Origin: Urechis unicinctus
Lineage: Eukaryota > Annelida > Polychaeta > Xenopneusta > Urechidae
NCBI GenBank assembly: GCA_034190875.2
Contig: CM067356.1
Location: 73,475,644 to 73,539,643, forward strand
Direction of reading: 5' to 3'
DNA: 64,000 nt
Part shown: piece after piece, positions 26,995 through 40,734 of the stretch
Position numbering within the stretch: position 1 is the first letter of the stretch
Layout: each line of letters starts with the position of its first letter
The notes under the pieces: model-generated
Seen by the model: the letters and a program-made list of their open reading frames with translations, nothing else
Told to the model about the DNA's origin: nothing
Databases searched by the model: none
Made by a program: the position numbers and the translations under genes

Positions 26995-27690
26995 GTACTT
27001 AGATACAGGTTGACGATGACTTCATAAAGCTCAATTCATCTGAAGCCTGTACCAAGGACAGTCAACAGTTATCTCGAGTGATCTTTTCAAACATGAAACA
27101 GGCATGTACGATCACGTCAGTGTAGTAGACATTGTTCATCCTCTTACAAACCTTCGGAGCAGCATCTGACGTACACAGAAGCCAACACATCTGTCTTTCC
27201 TCAGGCAAAACATCATGGTTTAATTAATTGCATAGACGTATTTACAATGAACTGCCTGGCGTGCCTTGAGAGACGAAGGAACTGATCAGTTCTGACCGTC
27301 AGGCAGGTTATTAATCCAGTACTTTGTTAGTGCAGTGGATTGAGCGACCGGTCTCTTGATACACTTCCATCTCTTCTGTCTGATTGTGCTTATCAGACTG
27401 TCCTTGATGTGGACTTTGATCCTGGCTCACTTCGTTATTTATCCTAGTGATAGTTGCTGCTAGACGAATTGCAGGCTTCAGAAGGGTTATCTTGAAATGC
27501 GGCTGCTGCTCGATGCGGCGGTGTGAACGCTCGGTAACTGTCAAACTGCCGGAATTTATTTCATCTTTTGCTGTACCTTATCCAAAAATCTAGATGTATC
27601 GTTGGGCTATTTATTGCATGTAGCAGAGTTTTTGTCAAACTGATAGATGACGTCGGCTGGGTCACACGAGGTCATATACGCGTTTACTTT
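26995..27690 (+). repeat. Repeat family R2, copy c (left half)
   Basis: Closest to R2 copy d at 37357-37920, sharing AGGAACTGATCAGTTCTGAC and the block TTCGTTATTTATCCTAGTGA. The minus-strand frames at 27311-27544 and 37462-37740 resemble each other only because the DNA does. I see no sign of selection on protein. Confidence 0.7.
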
Positions 27691-29959
27691 ATGTCTGAAA
27701 TGAGTATGTGTTAAATTGGTGCAAATGCAAAATTGGCTTAACATACTGTGCCCCATAACAGCTTTTATTACATTAGCTTTAATTGCTGATAATATGTAAC
27801 GGGTGTTGAAGATTTAATACATTGCTCATTGTGAGCATCGACATGCAATGACTACTAATGATAAATGTCTATAGCCTGAAACGTCGGGAAGACATTGGAT
27901 AGTATATACTGGGAGATGACAGATAATACCCGGTAATATAAAGCTCAGTGGCTATATTCGCTGATTACTTTTAACGTCAGGCATGGATGGTTGGTTGACG
28001 CAGTCAATTTTTTTCCTAGCATGTTTTAACATTACCTTAGTAATTTTGTTCCGCACTCCGATGATTGCGTTTTTTTGGGCACTGTTAGTAACGGATCTCT
28101 CTCGTATTTGTAGCACCGATCGTGCACATGCATGATTATGCTCAGTGCTATTTGAGCTTTTATGCAAGTTGATAATCACTGTCATTATTAGCCAATCAAA
28201 AGTCACACCAGTCATATCTCTGCTCGTCGCTAATGCTCTCGTCCGGTGATGCTACAAGTTCAATAGAATGATGCAATCGCCAACCTATGTTGTCGCTTGC
28301 TCAATATAATGTTCCTATTATATTGTTGCACAGGTGACTACTATTATGACCGTTATGGTTAATGCTCTGTCATTGTAGAATTTGCCTATCAAATTGTTGC
28401 CTCTCATTGCCAGTGAGAAAGAGCGTTTCAGAATATTACAATAACATCAGTATTCGATGGCATATTAAGCAGGAGTGATGCAGAAAAACCGACAGCACCA
28501 TGCAGATGAAAACGTTTTACCGTCGAAGCAAACCAATCATATTGACGTTTTAATGGAGTCAAAAAACAATACAAAATGCACATTTCTATGTACCATACAA
28601 ATAATGCACATGTCTATGTCAATGGAAGCATGGTTGTTGCTCAACTATTCGCGTCAGCCATCTTAATAATCATGAATTCGCCAGGATTCTGCATGAGACG
28701 ATATCGAAAGTCATAGGTGATCGAATAATTAATAGTTGGTGATAATTTATACATGGCGTTTAGTGATAACTATACGTTACATGGTGGTTGATCGACGAAT
28801 TCGGACCCGGAATATGTGTAAATATTGATAAAGCATGATGTTGACGACATGCACATGGCTTCGCGACAAAGGTCGACTTAATCTATTGCTGTCGCCGCAT
28901 GTGTGGATAAACGCAGTTACAGAAAGCAATTGTATGCGACAATCCGGCGTTCTGTTTATCCGTTCTTGATTTTTACCAAAATAGACGTTTGTCTGAATAA
29001 CTAGTACCTTACCACTAAGCAAGATACTAGACCTGGTAACTGCCAACGACTTTCCGTGACTTGCGACTGCTATATATGTTCCTACATACACGACAAAGAT
29101 GCTTAGCTACTGCTACATTCAAAATATTGGCAACGACAGAACCAGGATTAACATGAATGGCTTCATCTCTTGATCCAAATGGTGAACGCGCTTCAACGTG
29201 GGTTTCCTTTATTTTTCATTTAATATAATGTATAAGCGATCCTCAGCCATGGACGTCATCGCTTATACGTTTTTACATCTCATGCCGCTAGAATTACTTA
29301 CACTATCGTTTCTAACTTGTCCAAGCTCAACATATATCATAAGTCGTTAAGCAGAGGGATATATTTGGTGTTATATAACATCGAACGAGTTCATTATGCA
29401 TCTACATGCAAATTATCTTTCCACGATGACGTCACAAGGCTTGCTGCTATCATATGTGCCTGTTATGTTTATATTATCATTCAAAAGAAGCATTTTAAGG
29501 GGTGAAAATTACCGCATATACAAGTTCAAATCGGTCATGCAACAGTTGGGTAATAGCTTAAAATTAATTGCTATTAACCAAACACTACATATGTATGCTA
29601 TACCACTCCGATATACTTCCGAACATATAAAAAAAGAACTTTCCCGTGGTCCACCTGCGTCTCATTAAGAATAGTATTAAGTAGCAGGATTAGACTAATA
29701 TCGATTGACATAATTTTGCACATACAGTGCATATACGACCATAGATGTTTAGTAAAATCAACGTTAAGGAAAATAGCCTGTAATATTTATGTACATGTAT
29801 GACATATCCAGATTTACATAGCTCCTGCTGGTTGAAAGTGATCATGGGTATCATGTTTAGTGACGGATGAAAAAGAGGAGAGCCGGTAAAGATACTATCA
29901 GTTTTCTGTGGCTGTATAACTCGCGACACAGGTGAGCCTGTCTTTATCTTCACATTTTT
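27691..29959. other. Non-coding stretch, no gene seen
   Basis: Several 60-100-codon open frames occur but none has a recognisable domain or splice-supported neighbour. A weak similarity between about 28320-28480 and 48960-49060 may mark another decayed duplicate. Confidence 0.4.
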
Positions 29960-32460
29960 AGCATTCGATCAGTCAATTATTTCTGTCTGCATTTATTGAG
30001 GTTGTGTTGCACAGCCGCGAAGTAGGAATATCTTTAAAAAAGAGAGAACACTGTATAATGTGTAAGCTCTATCATAGCAAACGAGAACTTTGTGGGTACT
30101 AGTAAATGATGTATTCAATGCGCTTCCCTATGAACAGGTCCATATATTTCTATGAGACCCCTGTGACTGCCCAATACTTATCAGCTTCTATGCCCGCATC
30201 TCAAAGACGGCCATCGTTTCCTAATCATATATTATGATAAAACTTTAGCGTAGCAAAAGCCTGAATAATGTCGGTTATTCTTTGAATTATCATGCCTTTT
30301 GAAACGCAAGCTTCATTGAACGATATACCTACAAATAACGCACAATATATTTGCAATCAACAACAAATTACATATGAGTGTAACTTACGATGTTTACTCA
30401 AGATTTGTCTCGCGGATTTCTCCGATGATATGCAAGGCTTAATGGTGAAGTAATGACGTTACTGGCTAGATCGCCAACCCAACATATATTCATTGGTGGT
30501 CTGCGTTAGCAATTACCAAGCCATCACCTTACATATTAAATGTTTACCAAATTGTAACGTTGCACCAGATATGTTATTTGCTATGTTTGCATTAAATAAC
30601 AGGGATATCAGAGGTTTCAGCAGTCGCGTATTTATATTTGTGTAGTGCTATGTTTTAAACTGCTGAATATATTTTTTGTTCTTGTGCGATTGTAAGCCCT
30701 GTTTTGGTCGTTTCTAGCGCGTGAATGTTCTCCATTTTAGCTGAGTGAGCAGTCAAAATATTCGATATCAGCTTAACGGTACCCGATCAAAATTAAATCA
30801 TAAAATGAACTGTGTTTTTTTTGTCCGATTCGCTTAAGTTAACTTGTGTTATTGCACGATATGTATTAACATCTTTGCGTGTAGTTGTGCCTTTAAACCG
30901 TCAATCTTACAGAATAATTACCAATAGTGCCACGATTCGTGCAGCAATAACATCGGGTGTTATAGTTTGTCCTGAACGGATTAATTAGAAGCTGATTGAA
31001 GCGTATTAAACAAATACAATCAACTGAAAATAAAACGAAGAATTATCAGTTTTATCCATATACTAGTCATCTACTTGCCAGTACTCGTATTCACTGTAGA
31101 TGTAGTCTACACAAACCTCCAAGAGAATGCAACCTGAGTACTCATACATTGAGAGAGCAATCCTCTGTCAAGGACATCATCTGATCATATTTCATACTCA
31201 TGGGGACCCCAAAGGATGTAGAGCAAGTAATGTTGGTTGCACCAGGTACCTTGCTGAATACATATGGTGGTGTTTGATAAAACTGCTATACATGGACTAA
31301 AGTCATTTGCGGATTTATGCAATTAGTGCCAAGAAATATTGTTGTGGCGGATTTTTGATGCAATTATAAAATAACTCAATGGGATAATAAACACGGTGCA
31401 ATAAATGATTTAAACATATTTCCGATAAACTACATATTTCATAGTACACCACGTATAAGAAACGGGGTAACAATGCATGTAGTATACTTATTTCAATCTG
31501 GTGCGCGTCATTTATATGGCAAGCAGCAGTCTGGCCAACCATACTAAACGACCTATTCCCGCTGTATCGTTTGATGCACCATACCAGCTCTTACCCTTGT
31601 AGAACAAATTTCTGCCCTTACAGCACAATGACCGACCAAACATAACAACCTCTATCCTTATAGAGCAAGTACCCTTTAAAAAGATGCAGATAGAGGGCCC
31701 CCGCGAAAGATGTATCGGCCATGCCGATTCGCCTTTTGACCCGGATATTCTCGAATATTCACAGACCGATTTCAGCTTGCCAAGCTTGCGCTACGTGTCA
31801 TTCGCGCAACGGCCGTGAAGCTGTTGGCACCAAAAATTGACGCGCCCTCGAAAATATATCGGAATGCTGTCTAACTTTGGAATGTAGTATAGACAATAAA
31901 TGTAATGGCATAGCTCTTAGTTATTAGTTAATCCGCATTACCCCTTACACAACACCATTTAACAAGCTTTTGCCCTTCATCTCACCACTGATAAGCTCCT
32001 CTACGTCTTTCCCTCGTTTCTCAAATCATTGACACCATTTCTCGGCTTGATCCCTTAAGCTATTTGTTTTCTCTCAAATAAATCTGGATCCAACTCCAAC
32101 TCTTTCATGCAACCTTCTATCTCAGCAATAAGTTCTTCCTTGTATGTTTCTATACCTAACGCCCTCGCTTATTCAATAGGCAGGAATATACAGCGCCGTA
32201 AAGTCGTCGCAATGAAATCACTCTGCGTGTTGAGGTGGGTTGATATCGTTCACAGTCAGCTGGTTTGTTGGGAAGCAGGCGCACCCAATTTATTCCCTGA
32301 TGTCTTCTAATGCTTTGACGTTCAGTGCGGTTTTTTCCATCGATTGCTTTGACCGTTCTAGCATTAAGTTCCTCCTTCATTTGGGTATATTTTGTGACCT
32401 CTGCTGAGACAAGTTGAAACTCCAGTGCGGTCGATATAGTGCCAGCAATTGTATTCAAAC
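29960..32460 (+). repeat. Repeat family R4, copy b
   Basis: Collinear with 12640-14860, from the CTCTATCATAGCAAACGAG block (30068) to the CACAGTCAGCTGGTTTGTTG block (32250). It holds the better preserved copy of the decayed minus-strand coding sequence. Confidence 0.75.
31650..32455 (-). pseudogene. Decayed coding sequence in R4, copy b
   Basis: The minus strand reads, in order, a block with LVSAEVTKYTQMKEELNAR (near 32340-32420), a block with EELIAEIEGCMKELELDPD (near 32080-32150), then after a frame change EELISGEMKGKSLLN (near 31960-32010), and finally LFYKGKSWYGASND near 31560-31620. The first three have counterparts in the same order at 13870-14850. The composition is charged and helix-prone, suggesting coiled coil. 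I do not know the family. Stops and frameshifts between the blocks make it a pseudogene. Confidence 0.5.
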
Positions 32461-32624
32461 AAACGACGTTGTAGGGCCGAAAAAAGCGGAAATATACTTG
32501 ATTCTTCTCAACACAGGATAAATTCTAACTATCAAAGTGACCGAAAAAGATAATATTCAATGAGGAGAGATATGTCTCTGATTTATACAAACGAACAATT
32601 TGTGTTTTGACTTGTCGACACATT

Positions 32625-34060
32625 CGTTTGAGAATGGCTTCTTGTTGGATACAACATGTGACAAAAAGTCGAAATGCCTAAGTGCTCAATACACCTTTCT
32701 TCCTTGGAGATCAATGTAGCAGCCCAAGTGGCAAACAATTGCTGCATCCAATATTAAAGTTATAATGACTGGAAAGACTTATATCTGGGTGGAAAGATAA
32801 ATGATACATCAATGTCAAAGTTATTTATGTCAAACCTCACAGTTGCCAAATTGGTGGAGACGAGGGTGGTAGTTGAAACTAATCAATTATTCCCTAAAAT
32901 GTGATTTACATATCGGCCGACCGTGATTATTCTTCAAACACTGTTAATGCAGCTACATCAAGCAAAATACCGACGCAAGACATTAGTGCAGTAACATGTG
33001 TCACATACTGTGTTAGCAATATATGTTTACATCTGCATGTGCAGCCATATGCTACAAATTGGCAGGTACATATTTTAACAAGAATATCCTAGAACCAACA
33101 ATGAAACCTTGTCAAAATCCGACCTAATTAAAATGCAAATGACGAGAATCAAACCGATGATTGTCACATAACGTAGCCGCTGGTGTCAAGAATATCGCAG
33201 TAGCCGGTTTGAGTTATGCTATGCATTTTAAACATATTGCAAGTAACCCATTGCAGCTCTTTCAGTTTTGGCCAGTTAACATATAATTTGTTGGCATTAG
33301 ATCTCTTCATGGAACCCATTGGTCTCTTAGGATACTTGATAAATGATTCTCAAATGTAATCCCAGTTACAGAGTTCTCTTTTCAAAACAGATGTCTCAAA
33401 TACCATTATCATCGCACGATGCAATCGCCCATCTATCGCAAGACTAATGTGCGTCTGCCTAGCATACCCTTTTAATTGCGTTTAGTAACTAGCTGTTATG
33501 CAGCTCAAGCACCAGAAAAAGCTTGGATGTGCATGCAACACAGTTTGACCGTCATATTCTAGGGCCGTTCGTCTATTTACATGTGTTACCAACCCTATTT
33601 TCTTACATATATCAGAGGCATACATGTCATGAAACCCTGCCAATTTTATGATACAGACAAGTGTACGGATATGAAACAATTGTCTATTTCTTCGCGCTCA
33701 GCAACAAATCGAGGTGGAAATGGATGCACAGACGAGACTTGCCTGTTACTCAAGAACTATGCTTGCACGAGCGCTGGTATATTTCCTCTTTATCAATTGT
33801 TTATATAATTCATGAACATTATTCAATAGCATGTACGTATATGCAGGGAGGCTTTGGTCAAAACAAAACCCATGTGACGGTAGAACATCCGACCTGCTCT
33901 AATATTATAAGAAATAACTGGAATACAGATATTAAGGTAACTCTTACACTCGTGTAATATGCTTTGCTCGTTTCACAGCATGTCCATATAACACTTGCGT
34001 TCAAAGTTAACATTGCCCTTATTCATTATGTTGGTGGTGTTTTTTTTATGTCAGCAGCCG
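32625..34060 (+). repeat. Repeat family R1, copy b
   Basis: Collinear with 46460-47640 over more than 1.1 kb; landmarks are TTGGATACAACATGTGAC (32644) and the string around GCCATATGCTACAAATTGGC (33043). Its right end has lost about 70 bp relative to copies a and c. Confidence 0.78.
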
Positions 34061-34129
34061 TAATAGAATTGTAAATTTGGATGTCTTGGCATTAAACATG
34101 GCAGGGAACAAGAGGGGCGGTTATGTCTT

Positions 34130-34480
34130 ACATTACACGCCAATAATAATACATGGTACAACATTAAGATACCGAACATCGATCGTCCTGCCTACTAAAT
34201 CGTCATAATGTCCTCTCACGTTATAATTGAACGTTAATTAGGCCATGCCAATATAACATTCCAAATATATGGAACAAAATGATTGTAAATCTGGGAGAGC
34301 GCAACCCGGAGTATTCCCTTGATGTATGACTGAATTTTTACTGCCAAATTTAGCAGAGTAACTGCGATTTGTTTTCTCCACAGACCACAGTTAAGACTAC
34401 TACAAAGTTTCATTTCAATAAACCACGGTAGCTGAGGTCTTTAAGAGGAACAAGAGGAACAAACACCGTTGGGTCTCTCA
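34130..34480 (+). repeat. Left arm of a dispersed inverted repeat
   Basis: Reverse-complement similarity to parts of 44370-45290. Matching blocks in order are TACAACATTAAGATACCGAA (34156), CCAAATATATGG (34261), CCCTTGATGTATG (34316) and AACCACGGTAGCTGAGG with ACAAACACCGTTG toward the right. The right arm is longer because of insertions. Confidence 0.65.
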
Positions 34481-34501
34481 GTAATCAAAAGAGAATTGCG
34501 G

Positions 34502-34692
<191 letters not shown>

Positions 34693-37256
34693 CCTATAAA
34701 TGGCATTGCAATAAGCTAATGCATTGAAGTATATACCATTCCTATAAATTTTGCTTCCTTTTCGTATCTCATTCACCTCTTGGCAGTTTTTGACATTATG
34801 CCCGAACATTGCCATTTTCTGACCGACTTTATACAGGTCTCTATATGCACAAGCTGCATTAATCAAATATGCATGATTTTCCCCCTCAAATAAAAAGGGC
34901 TGCATGCATTATTTATTAATCCAAAAGAGATTGCGTGAGAAATACACAGTTGGTTGTTAATCTGTAGTGTGTTAATGGCCATCGGTTGTTATTACGGATT
35001 CTACCTCACTGATGTTCATCTGATCGAATAATTACTGTTTTGTAGCATTCGAATATTAATTGACTCGTGATGCCATTTAAGTTGGACCGACAAAGCTACA
35101 TTAAGCATTTCGCGAGTTTGAAAAAAAATAACACAATTGCCCAAAGAGATGACTTCCAGGGGCACCGAAGCACCGCGTCAAAACGTCACTTCTCAATAGG
35201 AATCCGGCAAATTTGTTACCACTAATTGTCTAACCCATGTGATTGTATCCTCTGACATTTTTTCACGAAAATACAGCCCGTACGTAATGCAAATAATCAT
35301 TTTGATGGATTAGTAATATATTGTAACATGATTTTTTGTCAAAGGGCTTGGTGTCTGTCGGGCCGCGGTCGTTTAGGAGAGCCTTATCAACCAATTTTTT
35401 CTTGTTCATTCATGCCACATAATCATTTCGTTGACGACTGTAGAGATAGCATTTAATCTCGATGTCATTTGTTTTAACACGGAAGAGTTTACGGGTTCAT
35501 TGAAGGCTGGTTTCACCTTAGCAAAACAGGTGGTGCAGTGGATATTTCATTCACACCCTGGGGTAATGCGTCCCATCTCTATCATTGAAATGGTATCTAG
35601 ATATGATACGCCAGCTGCCGCTACTATTACTGCTAGTATTTCGAGGCTTACATACTTAAGATGAATACATTATATACATCAAACCTCACCGGCAAACTGT
35701 AAGCATAGTTGTCCCAAAATGATGCTGGTTGTATTGCTTAGTTAACAGCCATTATATGTTCAAAAAGAAGGTAGTCGCATAAGATGCTGTTGAAACGCAA
35801 CAACTGTCCTACCTGAATTTGCTGTCTTTCAAGCTAGAAAACATACGACTGTGCATAGCTCATTTATTTCTATTGATGATAATAGGTAACATATTCCTTT
35901 GCAAGGTTCGCACTTAAATAAAAAGCTCACACCAAAACGCACCTCACATACTGTAAACAAAATCAGACACGCATCGCTCACACAACATCATAACATTACA
36001 GCACGCTACAAATCACAGCATCGCACATGTACTGTATTGTACTATCTCGCGCACATTTATTCGCATCCATTTATAAATCAATGAATGCATATATACACAC
36101 AGGCTTGCATGCACAGATGTGTACAAAGGCTATTTATCAACGCGCACACCAACATCCCCTTCTTGTTCTGTACGCAGCCTACACTGGCACAACTGAAAAG
36201 ACGGATAACTGGACAATATATACTTAGGGTCAAGCGCAATTTGATAACTGTTTTTTTGTCAAATCATTCATTTTCATCTGTCAGTTAGTTTACCAAAAGG
36301 TGGGACATTTTCTCTTTATGCTGAACAGACAAGAGATGTTATTTTGATTCATAATGTAAATTAGCATAATACACTTTCCACAGTAATAACAAATGGGTTG
36401 TTAAGTTTGACGCAAACAAAGCTATTGAAAGCCAACTGTTAAATCACATCCCTTAAATTAGAGATAAATGACCCCGTCAGAATAACAGCACATCAAAATA
36501 TATAATAGAGATGCCCGTATGTACATTTGCCCGGATACATGCCGGCACCTATAGTTATTACAACTATGATATGCGGAAGCTGAGCTTTGATATATTCCCC
36601 AACGTACGATATATATCTTGACTTCTCATTCTACAACCATATTAGTAATTGTGTATATCATCTGTCCCGCCGGCATTGTATCGCGTTCGCTCTGGTCAGT
36701 TTCCAAATGAAAGCAGTTGTTTTTCATTTCTGGCTTGCTTCATCGTAACATTACCTTATAACGCCTCCAAATATTTTCTGTCATTATAGCTGGCTGCCAT
36801 GGTTGTGAATCGAATATATGGTCCTACTCTTCTTACGGTTCTATAAAAACAGTATTTAAATAAGTCTTGGTCATTGCAAGAAACGAAGATAGAAACTATG
36901 TGCACTGCCATGTTTGAAAGGAGCTTTCTACATATATCCTAATCAGCTGGGACAATGAACGCGACAAAAGTAGTGTAGAGTCAATCCAAAGATTCTTGTT
37001 ATTAGCTGTAAACGGGACGATAAGACCTACGATCAGAAGTGGATTATATAAATCGTGACAATTTCTGATGAGAAGTAACATATGTTGTAGACGTGTAGAC
37101 AATGCTAGCGAATAAGGATATAAAATCAAAGAGGTTAACGGCACAATATGGCGCAGTTCTAAAGGTAAATAAATACGCGCGGTTTGATCTTGCTCCATCT
37201 AACGATTGGCTGCTTATACCATTCACTTTGGAAGCACATCCTTATATATCGATAGT
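34693..37256. other. Non-coding stretch, no gene seen
   Basis: No recognisable exon or repeat partner. It ends at the assembly gap. Confidence 0.4.
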
Positions 37257-37356
37257 NNNNNNNNNNNNNNNNNNNNNNNNNNNNNNNNNNNNNNNNNNNN
37301 NNNNNNNNNNNNNNNNNNNNNNNNNNNNNNNNNNNNNNNNNNNNNNNNNNNNNNNN
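37257..37356. other. Assembly gap (100 N)
   Basis: Exactly 100 unknown bases, the usual placeholder for a gap of unknown size. It cuts off the left end of R2 copy d; about 0.7 kb of R2 that exists in copy a is missing here. Confidence 1.
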
Positions 37357-38650
37357 TAGCCAACACACCTGTCTTTCCTCAGACAGACGTATTTACAATG
37401 CACTGCATGGTGTGCCGTGAGCGATGAAGGAACTGATCAGTTCTGACCATCAGCCAGGTTATCAATCCAGTACTTTGCTAGTCCAGTGCATTGAACGACC
37501 AATCCCTTGATACCCCTCCGTCTCTTCTGTCTGATTGTGCCTATCGGACTGTCTTAGATGTGAACTTTGATCTTTGCTCACTTCGTTATTTATCCTAGTG
37601 ATAGCTGCTGCTGGAGAAATTACGGGCTTTTCGTGGGTTATCTTGTGATGCGGCTGCTGTTCGATGTGACGGTGGTAAACAATCTGCAATTCTGGACCTG
37701 CCTTCGTCTCGAATCGAAATGATTCGAGGTTCTCTGTCAAGACCTGATATCAAGCTGAACTTGCCCATCTCTTGAACAACCAGAGCTGCCTTCAATGCTC
37801 TTGGCGACATTGTGTATCTCTTGCTGTAGCTTATCCAAAAATCAAGATGAATCGTCCGGTCTTTCATTGTATGTGGCAGAGTAATTGTCGACCTGGTGGA
37901 TGACGTGGAGACAATTACTCCACTATGTAGATTTATGTGTATGGGGTAGTATCGAAAATTGTCCAAAACCACTAAAATATGTGTTCTGGAAATTGGTTAT
38001 GGGGCTCTTCTCTCTGCAACATCTCTTGGTCGCAGTTCATTTAAGCGTTGCCACTATATCTTAAATGAATACCTGTTAATTAGTAGCAACTACTGTTATA
38101 ATAATATGTAAAGAGATTTATCATTGCATATTATTATGATAGGGTTATCGAAGAATCAGGCTACTCATTAATTCGGCCTGACTTGTGTGAAGCAGGTAAA
38201 CCGCTAGATTATAATTACTTTGATGATGGCCATCTGGGATATCGTAAATTACAACGGTTAGCAGTAGTCGTGGCAGTAGCAGATACAGATTAGTAAGATG
38301 TCACGTGATATTGTCCTGCTCAACTGACAACAAAACCTTTGAGATTACACATTGCTCAACGCAGCGTGAATTTTCTCGTTTGTTTACTATTGCATGTTAG
38401 AGTTACAGCGACTGCATTTGCCTACTTTATCAACGTCAATGATACTATATTCGGCTCTTGTAAATCGAAAAGTCAGTTTGCTAATAGAGTATTTCCGGTA
38501 TTTGTAGGTGTGCAACAAGACAAATATCGCTCAATATCCATGTATTTACGTCTATGGACATTTGTATCGGTAAATTAGGAAGCAATGTTCTAGAGTTGAA
38601 TAAATTGGGGTTATACACTGTTCATCTATTAGCCGCAAACTCGATGAAGC
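37357..38650 (+). repeat. Repeat family R2, copy d (left end lost in the gap)
   Basis: Matches 6675-7850 through to GTGTGCAACAAGACAAATAT near 38510. Its first bases resume in the middle of the family just after the gap. Confidence 0.78.
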
Positions 38651-39645
38651 GAAAATGGCCCGTATATGTTTCTTCCAATTGTCGCTTTGCCACGTTGTCA
38701 TTTGCTGTTATGATATGGCCTGGCCGTTTACTGTCACTGAATTGCTCAACTTACGGGTCCCATGCTCTAGCCACACAATAATTATCATTCGAAGCGTCAC
38801 TGTCAGACATATATATGATATATATTTGGCTCGCCTTCTGATTAAATTATAACACAGCGCCAACATGGTAAGTTGATATGATTTAATACATATCCAAATG
38901 CAGATGAAATTAATATGTATATACAGTTGCTTTGGGTGCATTCCCTTTAATCAACTTCTTGCTCATGGAGAGACCCATCCGCCACACGTATTGCTGTGTT
39001 GATCGGAACATTGTAGACAGCCACTGTGGACTTGTGAAAGTCAAGCATGTCTAATAGCAACAATAACAGTGTTACCTCAATAGGGTAATGTATTGTCGTT
39101 TTAGTGGAAACACTTCGTCTGACGAATGGCAGTTTAAACTGACAGATACATAATTGTTCACACATATATAAGCAGCCAGGTGGACGTTTATCTTTATCCA
39201 ATTGAGATCATCATGCCCAGCATTATATTTGTTTGAGATGGATGGTAAATTAAACATTCAGGTGTGTTTCAATCGTCATCTAACATGGCAGCTGGTTTGG
39301 TGTATTTAAATTACGTTATTATTGTAATAATATACTGCAACTCACCCCGCTAAAACACATATACAAGTAAGCCGTTAAGCGACTATAGCATATATAATTA
39401 TAAGCTTTTCACATGTAGGAATGAGTGTTCCTGTTAAATTACTGGCGTATTTGATCTGAACGAAGCGGCGATAAAGCACCAGCATCAGTTCATGAAAGAG
39501 CAATGAATACCATCATCAGCCATGCAACCAGAAGTTATAACACGTCTTCGATGCTTGACAATTAATGGTGAAGGTTGCACATTGCTTTGTTAGGTCAGCA
39601 TAATGGGAAATATATTTATATACATATAAATCTATGTTAATATAT
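38651..39645. other. Non-coding stretch, no gene seen
   Basis: Nothing recognisable beyond short open frames. Confidence 0.4.
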
Positions 39646-39649
39646 AGAC

Positions 39650-39730
<81 letters not shown>

Positions 39731-40106
39731 TCATTTATATATAAATATATATATATATACTTATATATATATATGTATATATATATATATGTATATATGC
39801 GCATATATGTATACATAGATTTTTATGAATATGTATATATATTGACATATATATATATATAAATATATATATATATGTACATATATTAAATACATATAAA
39901 TATATATTTATGCATATATATATATATATATAGGAATATATATATACATATATATTTATATAAATATATGTATTTATGTGTATATATTTATTAACACACA
40001 CACACATATATATATATATATACATATTCATATAAATTTATATGTATATATATATTTACGCATATATATAAATAGAGACATATTTATATTTAATATATAA
40101 ATATAT
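39646..40106. repeat. Long TA-rich microsatellite block
   Basis: A pure TA run of about 80 bp (39648-39727), followed by about 380 bp of TATATG/TATATA variants and a short CACACA island near 39995. Open frames here read only Ile/Tyr and related residues and are not genes. Confidence 0.95.
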
Positions 40107-40250
<144 letters not shown>

Positions 40251-40734
40251 AGCGCCAGGGAGCTATGCAATGTTTGGCAGTATCTGATATATCTCTGAAT
40301 CTACTGCCCAATCTCTCGATACTTCGAAGTCAATTGGCGCGTCCCATCAAAACCAATTGCCTCTCTATACTCAGAATAAACAGTCTATCAAAAGTCCGCT
40401 CTTCATTAAAGTTTAATCTACAGTTCTTGGTAATGGTGTAGGTAGCAGTAAGATAGAATATTTAAAAGCATTTCGACTTTACAGGAAGCACAAAGATATA
40501 TTATCAGACGTGTGGGGCACATAAAACATTCTGATCGGCCAATTAACTATGCGCATGATACAGTATCGGACTTTTCTCCGGTTAAATAAGCCTTGAAATG
40601 GTGTAACAGACCATTGCTTTGCCTACACCATAGAACGCTGGGGAAAGAACCACACAATACTACCAATTAGACGGCACTACTCAACTGCCATCAGACTTTG
40701 CAACCATTGCAATTCATAACATTCGCAACGTCAC

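Noticed and set aside
27311..27544. Minus-strand open frame similar to one at 37462-37740
   Set aside because: Both lie in repeat R2, and copies a and b have the frame broken; no domain is recognisable.
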